From Terebella lapidaria (Eukaryota; Annelida; Polychaeta; Terebellida; Terebellidae), in contig OX424563.1 in NCBI GenBank assembly GCA_949152475.1, forward strand, positions 17,581,001 through 17,645,000: DNA of 64,000 bases, written 5' to 3'. Positions 10,860-21,606 of this stretch are shown here, in pieces (positions within the stretch are counted from its first letter, which is position 1; each line of letters begins with the position of its first letter). Both the position numbers and the translations under genes were made by a program. The notes beneath the pieces are model-generated. The model was not told the DNA's origin, did no database searches, and worked only from the letters and a program-made list of their open reading frames with translations.

Positions 10860-11520
10860 TGTTTATTCTCACATTCATATCACTGAACCGGTGTCACTGC
10901 CAGTGGACGTTGAATTTGACTAGGATATATAAAAAAAACTCCATAGCCTTTTGGGTTGTGAATACCTTCGTACTTATGTACCAAAATTAATGTTTTTCCC
11001 TTCACATAAACCATGAATACTCAAGCGTTACTACATCTATACGATATCCATATGGATGTATGTTCAGTCATCGTGGGACGCGATAACGTATGGACTTTTT
11101 CAACTCTAAACAACTATACATGACAATATTTTATGCGTGCAAAATTCAGCGTAATATATTATAAGGGAACTAGTCATTAAATATGATACCGAAATTGATC
11201 GTCACATCCTGGGCATATCTAGGAGTTGCGCTCTTGCAAATTGTATTGATCTTTAGATCTGCTTGAGGGGATCAGATTGCGAACGCGATGAATTATTAAT
11301 ATGGTCGTTGGTGATATTGATATAATCAGGAATGAGCCTAAGTTGTGTGACACGGACCCGCGCATACCCTCATCTGCTGAATAAGTAAGTATCTACGTCT
11401 CTGACAACGAATGCGACACTTGTGAATGCGTGTGCATGGATGCATGTTCAACGGATACTAATAATTTCACGCAAAACATGTATGCTGTCTCCATTCGAAA
11501 TTGAGGAGACCGCTACACAC
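10860..11520. other. unassigned, upstream of the PRDM9-like gene
   Basis: It presumably includes the promoter and 5' UTR of the gene at 11528. I see no TATA box at a convincing distance and no CpG-rich block, so I do not place a promoter. Confidence 0.35.
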
Positions 11521-11527
11521 TGAAGAA

Positions 11528-14500
11528 ATGAAGTCAAACAAAGTAGCTAACTTGTCTTTTGTCGCAGCACTGTTGCTCGTGTTGGATGATTCCACACATT
11601 GTTTGTCTTATGGGCCAGAGGAAAATCACTGTCCTCCTCAAAAATTGGACAGTCAGCTGAAAAGTTGGGTAAGTGTTATATCAAAAACATGTATCATTAA
11701 ATGTAATTTTGGCTTCTTTAAGTGATCTTTATGTCACTTCCATACACATCAATATCATGTTTCGGCCCAAGTATCATATCCTGCGCCTTCCTGTATATTC
11801 AATGAGGATTAAAAAGGTGACAGACGGATTAAATGGCATTCATTTAGTGGACGAGTAGTATTAAGGCGCAGTGTATGATACTTGTGACACATGTGACTAG
11901 CCCATGTGACTAGTCGATTCATTCGAAAATGTATGTGCCAACTATGACTAAGCAAGCAGAATATCGGAGGTCAATAATTGCGGGTAATATATAACCTAAT
12001 CGCATGCGATGAATTTTGAGAGTATGTTTTCGTAACTTAACCCTGAACTACATCTGCCTAGTCTAGTCACGCTCCAGGAATGTCTCAAAGATGTCCAAAA
12101 CTGGATGAATGCAAACAAGCTTAAGCTCAATCCAGATAAAACTGAGTTCATCCTGTTTGGTACCAAGTCTCAAAGGGCTAAGATGGCAGATTGTTTTCCA
12201 GTGGATATTCTTGGAAATGAAATCAGTCCTACGGAAAAAGCACGCAATTTAGGTGTTGTTTTTGATTCTGATTTTTCATTCTCCAATCAGGTTGTTTCTG
12301 TTTGTAAATCATGTTTTGTGGGTCTTCGTGACCTAAGAAGGATCAGGCGTAATCTTTCGAAAAGCAATACAATTACATTGGCTAATGCACTAGTTAGTAG
12401 TAGACTTGATTATTGTAATTCATTGTATAGGTCTTTATCCAGTCGGGATTTGAATAAGTTACAATGTGTTCAGAATACTTTGGCCCGCATTGTCACTCGG
12501 ACATCTAAGTTCTCTCATGTTACCCCTGTTCTCAGGTCACTACATTGGTTGCCCATTAGGCACAGAATAGAGTTTAAAACCGCAACAATTATTTATAAAT
12601 CAGTGCATACGGGACTACCTGCATATTTCAACGATCACCTAACTCGCTACACATGTAAAGTGAACACGAGGCGTGGCAATCCTGATAAACTGTTCCTCCA
12701 TGTCCCACTTTATAAACCTTCCATTAATAAATCAAAGGTTCAATTTCAAAACAGTTTGAGTTATGACGGCCCCTCACTTTGGAATTCCCTACCAAATGAT
12801 ATTCGTTCTGCTCCAACCCTATCTAGTTTCAGGCATCAGCTTAAGACGCATCTATTTCAGGATGCCTATCTCCCTTAACCTTCTCAACACAGCCGGTTGT
12901 CATCTCGATCACGAACTATTTCTGACCACGTTTTATGATATTGGTTATTAATCAGGACTGTTGCGCCTTAGAATTCGTTATACGAAATTAAGCGCTATAA
13001 AAGTTTGATATATTATATTATATTATTATTATCTGCCAGTATACATGTCGATTACTCGTGTATAACTTGAGCTGCAATTCAGTGAGCTGATTCAGACTGA
13101 ACAACAACTTTCAGATAGATATGGGGGTGTCAGGTCGCTCGATGCTGACGGTTCCCCCTGATTACAAAGTGGACTGGTCCAGGATCCCGGGGGCGGGGAT
13201 GGGCGCTTTCACGACCACCTTCGTGCCCAGGTACACGTGGCTGGGCGAGTACGAGGGCATCTTCAAGACGGCCGCCAACAAATCCTGGCACGTACATACG
13301 CCGGACTACTCATGGGTGGTATGTGACACACCCATATCACGGCCAAGAAAGGACCATTTCACAGGGCCCCATCGAACGCATGAATATCTTCACCCTGCCA
13401 AATGGCATAGAGCGTTGTCCGGCCTAGTTCTTTTGTTTAAGGTTCAGGTCATGTTGTTGTCAACGCTGTAATGCTAACTTTTTGGCAGCTGATGCCGACA
13501 CATGAGGAGTAAAATATTTTTTCTGTAAAATACTGACCATATTACCTTAGATCGGGGATTCGATGCAGTGTAAGAGATACCAATGGACACGTATGTAATA
13601 TTCAATTATCCATTGGAGATTAACTTGTTCAGAAATAGGCCCTCGCCCACAAATGTTGTCCACAAATATGTAGTGTCCAAGTATTGATCACAATGTTTTC
13701 AAAACTTATGGTCCATGTACAGCAACACTGTATGAACTGGTTTCAAATTCTTCAAAATTCAATTGTGAGCAATATAAAGGTCCAACGTCATCTAAATAGG
13801 GCTCTAATAATGTATTGTTGACTCGCCTGTGGCGTGTCAACGCTCTAAGGACATGGTGTACGCTCTAAAGCTGCCTGATCAAAGTTAACAGTCTGGATTT
13901 GCTTGCAGTGATGAGTAGACTTTGGGTGGAATATCCAAAACGGGTTCATTGAAACTTCACATAAAACGCTTCCGAAAATGATAATTGTTCATCAAAACAA
14001 CCACAAGACATTCTCAATGGCTGTTTATACTTCCTGGAAAAGGTCTATGTAACTTTGACCAGGCAGCGTTAGAGCGTTGACCTTGTCCTTAGAGCGTTGA
14101 CACGCCATAGGCATTACAATTATAAATTATTAGATCCCTATTTAGATGGCGTTGTGCCTTTATATTTCTCACAATTGAAGTTAAGAGTATTTGAAACCTC
14201 CAGTTCATACAGTGTTGCTGTAGGTGGACCGTAAGTATCGGATACATTGTGATCAATCTTTGGACACTACATATATGTGGGCCACGTCCGTGGGCGAGGG
14301 CCTATTTCTTAACAAATCAGACCTCAATGGATATTTGGACAGCACAGGATTGTACATTAGTATCTTGCACACTGCATCGAAAACTTATTCTAAAGTAACA
14401 TGGTCAGTATTTTACAGAAAAATTTGTCACCATTTGTCGTAATCAGTTCAGAAAAAGTTAGCCTTACAACGTTGACAGCAACATGACCTGACCCCTAAAC

Positions 14501-15200
14501 AAAAGAACTAGGTCGGTCAACGCTCTATGCCATTTGGCAGGGTGTCTTGCATTACTCGGTAATTTCCGTAGTTCAAAACGAACCAATGGCTACTGAGGGG
14601 AAATGAACCCGTTGAGAATGAATAAGTCGACATTTACCAACAAAATTTGTCTTATGGTTATATTTTGTGCTTGTGTCTTAAAATTTCCTCTATACGAGCC
14701 GAGTTTTAGTATTATTTGGGGCAAATGGGTTGTAGGCTCATATGCGAAATTATAGACAGATTGGTTGAAACTGATTCAACGCCACTCGCTTGTGATTGGT
14801 CCAGAAATGTTTACGTTTTCAGACTAAAGAAATATTTGGCGAGAGTCCCCATAAAATGGTCCATTAGAATATCGCTATTATTTAGAAAATCTTTCTCTAT
14901 TATCATTTCATTCTTTCTTGTTTCATTGTACTACAGTTGAAGAAAAACGGGATAATCACACATGTCGTCGATGGCTTTGATGAAAACTATTCAAACTGGT
15001 TACGTTACATTAACTGTGCCCGTCACATCTCGGAGGAAAACGTGAAACCGTATGGCTGCCGGGGTAAGATGTATTACATTACCAACTCCGCCCTGAAACC
15101 TGGTACAGAACTGTTGACAACTTACGGGGACGAGTACATGAAGAGGCTGGGCATCGACACTGGACGGTACTACTGTCAGTTGTGCAACTGGTCAAAGTAG
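11528..15200 (+). CDS. PRDM9-like PR/SET domain protein, three exons, no zinc fingers
   Basis: Exons 11528-11668, 13115-13318 and 14937-15200 join in phase 0 with GT/AG borders (donors GTAAGT and GTATGT; acceptors TTTCAG and CTACAG) to give 202 residues. Residues 1-20 are hydrophobic, and the rest of exon 1 (GPEENHCPPQKLD) may correspond to the segment before the PR domain in PRDM9. Exon 2 (48-115) carries the PR-domain N-terminal half (SMLTVPPDYKVDWSRIPGAG, LGEYEG, YSWV). Exon 3 (116-202) carries the C-terminal half with NWLRYINCARH (135-145), MYYITN, KPGTELLTTYGDEY (169-182) and a CQLC ending. By family knowledge this domain methylates histone H3 lysines, and the NCA and YGDEY segments are the conserved core. 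KRAB, SSXRD and zinc-finger arrays are absent. The hydrophobic N-terminus is odd for a nuclear enzyme, so exon 1 may be misassigned. Confident of the exon 2-3 pair, less so of exon 1. Confidence 0.75.
11764..11884. mobile_element. MITE family A copy in PRDM9-like intron 1
   Basis: The ends GGCCCAAGTATCATATCCTG and AGGCGCAGTGTATGATACTT are inverted repeats. The interior matches the copies at 32862 and 34970. The right end is eroded after CTTG. Confidence 0.85.
12036..13032 (+). mobile_element. 5'-truncated CR1/L2-like LINE
   Basis: The open frame runs from about 12036 to 12878 and encodes the C-terminal part of a LINE reverse transcriptase. It starts just after the catalytic palm (ECLKDVQNWMNANKLKLNPD, then KTEFILFG), followed by the thumb (LGVVFDSDFSFSNQV), SSRLDYCNSLY, LHWLPIRHRIEFK, and GPSLWNSLPNDIR near the end. 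This arrangement is standard for CR1/L2-group elements, which lack RNase H. The 3' end TTAAGCGCTATAAAAGTTTG followed by a TATTA microsatellite is also typical of them. The frame is still fully open, so insertion into the host intron is fairly recent. The catalytic YADD part is missing by truncation. Confidence 0.9.
13391..14544. mobile_element. 1.15-kb foldback element in PRDM9-like intron 2
   Basis: The two halves are near-complete reverse complements. The left half starts CACCCTGCCAAATGGCATAG and the right half ends CTATGCCATTTGGCAGGGTG. Inner pairs include TCAGGTCATGTTG / CAACATGACCTGA and CAGCAACACTGTATGAACTG / CAGTTCATACAGTGTTGCTG. The unpaired centre is roughly 13880-14050. A TCTT target duplication flanks it (13387-13390 and 14545-14548). 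No transposase is encoded. The left half overlaps the 3' side of intron-2 donor sequence but not the exon. Confidence 0.85.
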
Positions 15201-15262
15201 ATAAACTTGGCAAAGTCAACGGACCAAAGTAGATATACTTGGCAAAGTCAACGGACCAAGTG
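15197..15262 (+). repeat. direct repeat at the PRDM9-like stop codon
   Basis: A unit of about 31 bp (GTAGATAAACTTGGCAAAGT, then CAACGGACCAA) occurs twice back to back starting at the stop codon and running into the 3' UTR. Confidence 0.85.
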
Positions 15263-15496
15263 GTCACGCAAGCAACATTGTGAAACTGTCGGAACATAGT
15301 TTTATTTTATTTCAAACCGTCAGATAATTACTGAGAGGAGTTCCTACACTCCGGTTTGTTCTATTGCTTGCTCATATTTACCCCAAAGCCCGAAATATTA
15401 AAAGGGGGCATTTCCATTTGATGTCGCGGTGGCAGATAAAATGAAGACCGACATCGCACTGGGAGGATTGACTAATTCACCCTGACACCGGTCACC

Positions 15497-15613
15497 GGTG
15501 GTCATTATATTGAGTTGTATGTTGAATGGACAAGTGGTCAGCACCGATTGACACCAGTGGTCATCATATTGAGTTGTATGTCGAATGGAGAAGTGGTCAG
15601 CACCGATTGACAA
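15497..15613 (+). repeat. two-copy 59-bp tandem repeat
   Basis: The unit GTGGTCATTATATTGAGTTG...CACCGATTGACA occurs at 15497-15555 and 15556-15613 with few differences. It lies in the probable 3' flank of the PRDM9-like gene. Confidence 0.85.
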
Positions 15614-15619
15614 ATTGTA

Positions 15620-16625
15620 GCCTCTTGTTACTTAAGACTGTTTTTGTTCCACACAAGGCGAGAGGTGACACCTTTGTTTGGCAGAATCGATTCGATGCAT
15701 AAATCCAGGATTGTGTATGGAGAGTAACTAATGCCAAATCACTGATATGCGATCAGTTTCAATAATGCCAAATAGCCAGTATACGGTGTTTTTGTGTCTG
15801 TTAGTTTCATAAATTGATGTTGAAAACAAGAGACGTAAAAAAGGGTGTGCTGCCGTAATTTTTTAAATGTGAAGTTTGCTATCTTGATTGTGTGTTTCAA
15901 TCCCAGACAATGTACTGATACATAATGTGTGGATCTCCTCATATACCATTCAAAACATCAAATTCTTTCACAAACATAAGGCCAAAATATCTTCCAGAAA
16001 TACAGGTAAATATGATAGAGAACATATCTTGAACATGTTGAAGATACAAGTTTTATTGTATTGAACATAGGATAAATAGCTAGGCGCATGACGAATCACA
16101 TGAAACCGTGCGTTGCTCCGTTTCCCAGTCAGTGAATCTGGTGAATCTGCGGCACTTCTGTCACCGCCGACAGATTGATGAACCTATCTGTCGATGACGT
16201 GTCAATAGAACTTCCGTCAGCGTCCCACATCGAATGTCAGCGCTTCACACAACCCACTTTCTCGCGCAAATGTCAAGGTCATTTATTTACAGTGTTGATT
16301 CCTGGTTATGAATCACTCCATATTTAAATTTATGTGTACTCTACGTCATACATGTTATATACTTATTTATATCTACAACACACGAGGAAGCCTAGCTACA
16401 TACCATTATAGAATTATCCTAACGAAATCCCCTCGCTAACTTATCTCTGTTATACGTTTCGCAGTGCTTTATATGTATTACCAGGAGATACACATATCCA
16501 AAGTTCATCTCCCTTTTCATGAGAATTCATACTCATTTTGAGGTTTGTATACTCGTATTGTCACTGTTTTCGAGTAATGTAAGAGCTCTTGGATTATTCA
16601 CATATACATATATTACAAATGTATG
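15620..16625. other. unassigned stretch
   Basis: No gene or repeat end is recognised in about 1 kb of AT-rich sequence. Confidence 0.45.
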
Positions 16626-16629
16626 AATA

Positions 16630-16708
16630 TAGAGCCCAAAGTGCCGTTAAACTTCATTCAGTCATTCATTCATTTATTCACTCATTCACATTCATTCATT
16701 CATTCGTA
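16630..16708 (+). mobile_element. minimal Nimb/I-like LINE 3' tail with ATTC repeat
   Basis: Only about 25 bp of LINE sequence (GAGCCCAAAGTGCCGTTAAA) precedes an ATTC/ATTCATTC microsatellite. It is an extreme 5' truncation. Confidence 0.75.
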
Positions 16709-16709
16709 A

Positions 16710-17060
16710 GCAGGAGAGTATCACTAATGAAACAGAGCAGCTGTGATGACTGACAAATATGTAATCATTCAATCGAATTCATAGTGGTGTGTTAATTATG
16801 ATTAAATGATCACTTGTCATATGTTCAGTTGTGCAAAGCTTTCGTCTTGCTATCAATGTGTGGTGCAATTCAAACACATGTTTATACCAATTTAGGCAGT
16901 TCGCATCGGGGTATGCTTCCATGCAAGAATATACATATAAGCACGGCTGGAAAGATTGATCAGCTCGTCCTTCCTTAAAGCAGTAAACTGAATTTGAAAT
17001 AAAATCTTTATCGATTTCCTGGTTGAAGGGACTTGTTTATATCAGGTTCATAAGAAAACA
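16710..17060. other. unassigned stretch
   Basis: No recognised feature. Confidence 0.4.
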
Positions 17061-17080
17061 AATATCCCAAAGGCTGAGAT

Positions 17081-17905
17081 AGGTTACCGGACAATATATG
17101 TTTTATATTTTAGATATTAGCCATTTTATCCCGTCTACCTTGAAAAATAAGGTCACTGGTCAAATTCAAGGTCATGAGAATATTCAGCATGTATCATTCC
17201 CTTCATGGCCACATTTCCTAAGCTGTGAAGTCGATAATAAGCAAGATAGCCATTTTGTGCTCTGACCTCGCAAATCAAATGTCAAATGTCAAATTCAAGG
17301 TCATCAGAATATTCGGCGTATTATCATCTCCTATATGTCCACGATGGATTCCTAAGCTTTAAAGTCGATAATTAGCGAGATATTAGCCATTTTGTTATCT
17401 GACTGTGAAAAAGAGGTCAGAGGTCAAATTCAAGGACACGAGGAAATTCAGCATATATCATTTCGTATATGGCCACAACTGATTCCTAAACTTTGATCTC
17501 AATATTAAGCGAGATATTTAGAAAAATGTATCTCATTATAAAGCATATGATAATTTAACATGGGAAAGTCCCATTTGGGCCGAGTTTGGGCCCGCAATGG
17601 CCCACTTCGAGCGATTCAAGGGTAACGAAACCTATACACGTCACAGGGGTACATAGGAGGAGTGTTCGGTATCGATAAGACTGAACAGAGTTTGAGAAAA
17701 CGACCGTCAAAGTCCAAAAGTGGCCACCAAGTTGAAAAAATTGCGAAAATAAAAAATACCTCCCTATTTTTCGAAATAGTTTAGGGCATTTTTGTGCAAA
17801 ATTTCAAAATGATTCGATTGTAAACTTTAAAGATAAAAATGTAGACGGACGAACACGGCAATAGGTTATCGCCACGAACGCCACGGACCGAAGATCCGGT
17901 AATCT
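17081..17905. mobile_element. satellite-bearing repeat family F, clearer copy
   Basis: The left end AGGTTACCGGAC and right end GATCCGGTAATCT form an inverted pair. About three ~135-bp tandem units (17100-17530) contain AGCGAGATATTAGCCATTTTG and GGTCAAATTCAAGGTCA, followed by a unique block (17560-17860) with ACGAAACCTATACACGTCAC and CAAAATTTCAAAATGATTCG. The same units and block occur in the opposite orientation at 57900-59290, and the block alone at 9220-9500 and 44500-44810. No coding capacity. Confidence 0.65.
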
Positions 17906-17929
17906 GAAAACCTGAGCAGTAACGTGGGT

Positions 17930-18290
17930 TGAAAATCTGATATTTCCAGGAAGTGTTGAAATCTGATATTTGCAGGGAGTGTAGCAATCACATTGACGTT
18001 TGAAACTGTGGGATATCGATATTTCTGCCAACCAAAATGAAAAAAAAGGCTAGCTACATGGTGTATTTCCTCTGGAGACTTATCTCATGTAAATGCATCA
18101 GTTAGAACATCAGTTATCCATGCCAAACATCAACTCCCCTGGGTTTTATGCATTTTGTGCAGAAGAAATACGATAGTTTGAGTGTAAACTTGAGTCCTAA
18201 TTAGAATCATGGTGTTTTCTCTTTGATTTTTCGTGCTTTGATACCAGATACCTTACTGAGATCACAAGCGCATCAAGATATCATTATTGG
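17930..18290. other. unassigned stretch
   Basis: Unassigned apart from a short tandem AATCTGATATTT(C/G)CAGG motif at 17933-17980. Confidence 0.4.
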
Positions 18291-18294
18291 TTAA

Positions 18295-18345
18295 TTTGGC
18301 TGTATGGGTGGTAATAGATTGATACTTACTTTCACTACTCTTTAT
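18295..18345 (+). repeat. fragment of dispersed repeat D
   Basis: TGGCTGTATGGGTGGTAATAGATTGATACT matches the terminal part of repeat D (18720-18753). Only the end is present. Confidence 0.7.
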
Positions 18346-18478
18346 ATTTACTAAGTGGGCCAAGTAAATATCTAACTAACTAAATAAGTATCTTCCTTAT
18401 TAGCCTCTTGTCTTGTGCGCCAGTTGCCAGTACACAGAATCGAAAAATGAAATCAGGTTCGAACAATAGCATAATACC

Positions 18479-18510
18479 ATTTGTTTCGAATACCATTATT
18501 CGAAACAAAT
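18479..18510. repeat. short perfect hairpin
   Basis: ATTTGTTTCGAAT pairs with ATTCGAAACAAAT across a 6-base loop, and a TTTGTTTCGGATTT echo follows at 18518. Confidence 0.8.
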
Positions 18511-18547
18511 CCATGGGGTTTGTTTCGGATTTCTAAATCATTTTCAT

Positions 18548-18753
18548 AGGTTGTTGGGCAGTTGTATACTAATTCCATCAGGTGTACAGTAGAAACAACT
18601 ACATTTACCACACTGTCTGCCCCTGGTGACGCCAGTGTGTCTTTTGATAGGGTATTTGGTCGGGCTTTGTTTCTATTGCAAAATGTTATATTTTACGTTT
18701 GTTATTGGAATCATCAAAATTTGGCTGTATTGGTGGTAATAGATTGATACTTA
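18548..18753 (+). repeat. dispersed repeat family D, full-looking copy
   Basis: A close inverted copy of 4486-4692, starting AGGTTGTTGGGCAGTTGTAT and ending GGTAATAGATTGATACTTAC. The shared boundaries of the two copies define the repeat unit at about 205 bp. Confidence 0.8.
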
Positions 18754-18759
18754 CACCAA

Positions 18760-19655
18760 TAGCATAATTTACACAGTCATGGTGTTAGCCCAATTGATTC
18801 GGGACAGGTATTTGCAGATACATCAGACATGCATCAGTTTGATTGCTTATTGAAATTCCGCTGTGCATATTGCCTTTCTGTCCGCCAGCCATAACTGACT
18901 TTACTTGTGTTGTGTTCGCTTTCAGATGGGAAAGTGTGTGAATCTTTCTACTTAAACAATACATGTAGAGTTTTGATTGTTCGACTGCACTTTGGATAAT
19001 TAGGAAAGGAGAGTGCAAGCATTTGGGTCTGAACCTGTCCTCACTGAATCAAACCAGACCAGCACATTAGCCTGATTGTCCCTTTTCCCCTGATAATTAG
19101 GAATTGTAATTTTGGATTGTCATCTCCTGATGGTATAGACCGCCAACTTTTCTGAAATTGTATCAGTGAGTTTATCACAGTATGTATGCTACTTTTGACA
19201 TATACAGCACGAAACAAATATTTCACCTGTAAAGACTGTGGCAACCACATTATATACACTAGGTAACCACTATTGACATTTCCTCCCTGATTGTTCTGCG
19301 TTACTGATATTTATGAAAATCAGTGCGTTATTTATTACACTAACAGTTGTTTGCGACTGGTATGGGTGATTCTTTTTCGAATGTAGTATAGTGATTCTAG
19401 ATAGTGTGGATGACGATGACATACATGTATACGTCTGAAGCAGTTTGGCGTTTGAACACTCCAAACTTCATCGCCAATTCAAAGAAAATGGCGTATCAAT
19501 TTGACATCAATCGTAACTGACACCGAGAGTCAAAAGTACGCCTGTCCACAACACCACTATGGGCTAGCTGAACATCCTTATCCTCTCATCCTCGTTATAC
19601 CAGTCACCGTACAGACGGGATGGGATGGGAATGTTTGAACACTTGTACTTCATCG
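18760..19655. other. unassigned stretch
   Basis: No supported gene. Several short minus-strand open frames lack splice context and homology. Confidence 0.45.
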
Positions 19656-19659
19656 GTTG

Positions 19660-19845
19660 TTCTGGAGGAGTCGTATTATTTGGAGAGACATATGTTAGTA
19701 TCTCATACATATGACATATTTTCTCATACGTATGAGTTAGTATCTCATGCGTATGACCTATTGTTTTCATACGTGGGCCTATGAGATAGAAAAAAATAAC
19801 TTCACTTCTTTGTGGCACAAATGGCGCCATAGTCATATACTGTCG
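19660..19845. mobile_element. left member of an inverted pair carrying CATACGTATG palindromes
   Basis: Repeats of CTCATACGTATGAG type (TAGTATCTCATACATATG, TTCTCATACGTATGAG, TCTCATGCGTATGA) end in AAATGGCGCCATAGTC. The reverse-complement version lies at 20522-20645 (TATGGCGCC, CTATCTCATGTGTATG, AAGTCATACGTATGAGAT). The two may be the ends of one ~1-kb element or two copies of a MITE in opposite orientation. Confidence 0.6.
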
Positions 19846-19849
19846 GAGG

Positions 19850-20515
19850 CATTAGGCTGGATATGTCAATTAATGCATGTATAAACAAATTATGAAACAA
19901 TAATATCGATTCTATACGTTTAATGAACACAACGGTCACAAGTTATCAGACAATTTGAATAAATATACATGTAGGTATCATCTTCATGCTCATTGAATGC
20001 TCATCATCAACTTTATCATTGATGAAAAATCGTTTACCTTGTGAACCGACTCTTAGACGGGGGCAGGGCTTAGGGCTTGTCATCAATAAAATGTAGAATG
20101 TGACCTTCGGCGTGCGAAAGTGAGGAAGGTAACTTGAGCACCAGGTACTTTCCGTTTCCTGGTCAAATCGACCGAGAGGACGCCCACTACTGCTGACATT
20201 CGTGATTATTTTTTTTTAATCAGTATGGATCATAGTTGTTCACCTCATGGAGGGTGATATTTTGTGTGAATATTATTTTCTATCCGATACCAGTACATAT
20301 ATTATGTTCGGTTGAGTTCTGGATGCTGCCCAAAGATACAATCTTGGACATTTTCTATTAGGTACAGAATACTCAACAAATTTTCTGGCTGGGAAAATGT
20401 GTGATGTAAATTATCTCCTTTTTGCTACTTTTTGTTTGCCATTTGCCCCAAATGCTTAACTTTCACGTTATCAATACAAAGTAGAACATACCTAGTTGGC
20501 CCCGACGACTTAATA
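19850..20515. other. sequence between the two CATACGTATG blocks
   Basis: No coding or repeat structure is recognised. If the flanking blocks are terminal inverted repeats, this is the element's interior. Confidence 0.35.
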
Positions 20516-20521
20516 CTACAA

Positions 20522-20645
20522 TAGTGTATGGCGCCCCGTTCGCGCCGCGGAAAAAAGGGAATTTTTTTTCTATCTCATGTGTATGAAATAATAAGTCATA
20601 CGTATGAGATACTAACTATACATATGAGATAATAAGTCATATCTA
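20522..20645. mobile_element. right member of the CATACGTATG inverted pair
   Basis: See the left member. It begins at AGTGTATGGCGCCCCG and runs through three palindromic units spaced about 22 bp apart. Confidence 0.6.
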
Positions 20646-20659
20646 GTAAAATCAGCCTG

Positions 20660-21085
20660 TCGTTTTGCAGGAGGCTGGTCGGATTGATAACGTCATGACT
20701 AGCCATGACATAATGTTCTCCAATATTTCCATATATGAACCAGAGCTGGTTCTATTGCGATTTATACCAGGAAAAAGCGACATTCCTGCACAACGCTACT
20801 TGTTGCAATACTGTGCGTTCATGAATTGTTTTCTTGTATAGCTTAGAAATGTTGTTCATGTATACACGCTTGTTTTTTTTACAAAAGTGGCTCACAACAC
20901 CATACACACACATTCATTCATTCATTGGATATATCATTCATACATTCATTCTGCTGACCGTAAGCCGTACCTTCTGAAATAATCAACTTCTTGGGGCAAC
21001 GATTGTATCCTATATTCTAAATTTTCTAACTTGTTTACACCGTTTATTGACGATATTTTTGCGACCCTAAATGTGATCGTTCTAT
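20660..21085. other. unassigned stretch with ATTC microsatellite
   Basis: ATTCATTC repeats occur at 20910-20950. Nothing else is supported. Confidence 0.4.
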
Positions 21086-21091
21086 AAATTG

Positions 21092-21606
21092 CAAACCAAC
21101 TCTTGGTTGTTGTACCCCAATAAATGAAATGTCCAGGCGTGATCAAATGATCATGTCACGGGCTCGTATAGGGCATACATACCTTACTCAGGATTACCTG
21201 CTCTGTGGGGAGGAGGCCCCTGTGTATGTGCCCTGTCGAGAGTGGCTGACCGTTGAACATGACTTGGTACATTGTCAAGATTTGGCTGACACTCGTCGTT
21301 TGTTTTATGAGTGTCAGTCAATATATGATGTGTTCAGTGATATTAATATTTATAAAATCCTCAATTTCCTCCGGGAAATAGGGGTATATTTCTATTTTTA
21401 GACATACACATCTAGTCAATTCCTTTGAGTCTAGATCTAGTCATCAATTCTTCACCACTAACCTTGTAAGCTTTTACTGTTCACTACAAATTTTTAATTG
21501 TACAACTTGCGGTTTTATCATTCTTGATACTACTTTTATATCCTTGTTTGGCACTGAAATGGCCTTCTTGAGCCCAAAGTGCCGTTAGGCTTTATTTCTT
21601 CTTCTT
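21092..21606 (+). mobile_element. 5'-truncated Nimb/I-like LINE 3' end
   Basis: The C-terminal tail of the LINE ORF is open from MSRRDQMIMSRARIGHTYLT to the CVPCREW...EHDLVHC zinc-binding-like segment, ending at 21401. The 3' UTR and family signature follow at about 21550-21590, with a TTCTTCTTC tail that abuts the left end of MITE E copy 2. Confidence 0.85.
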
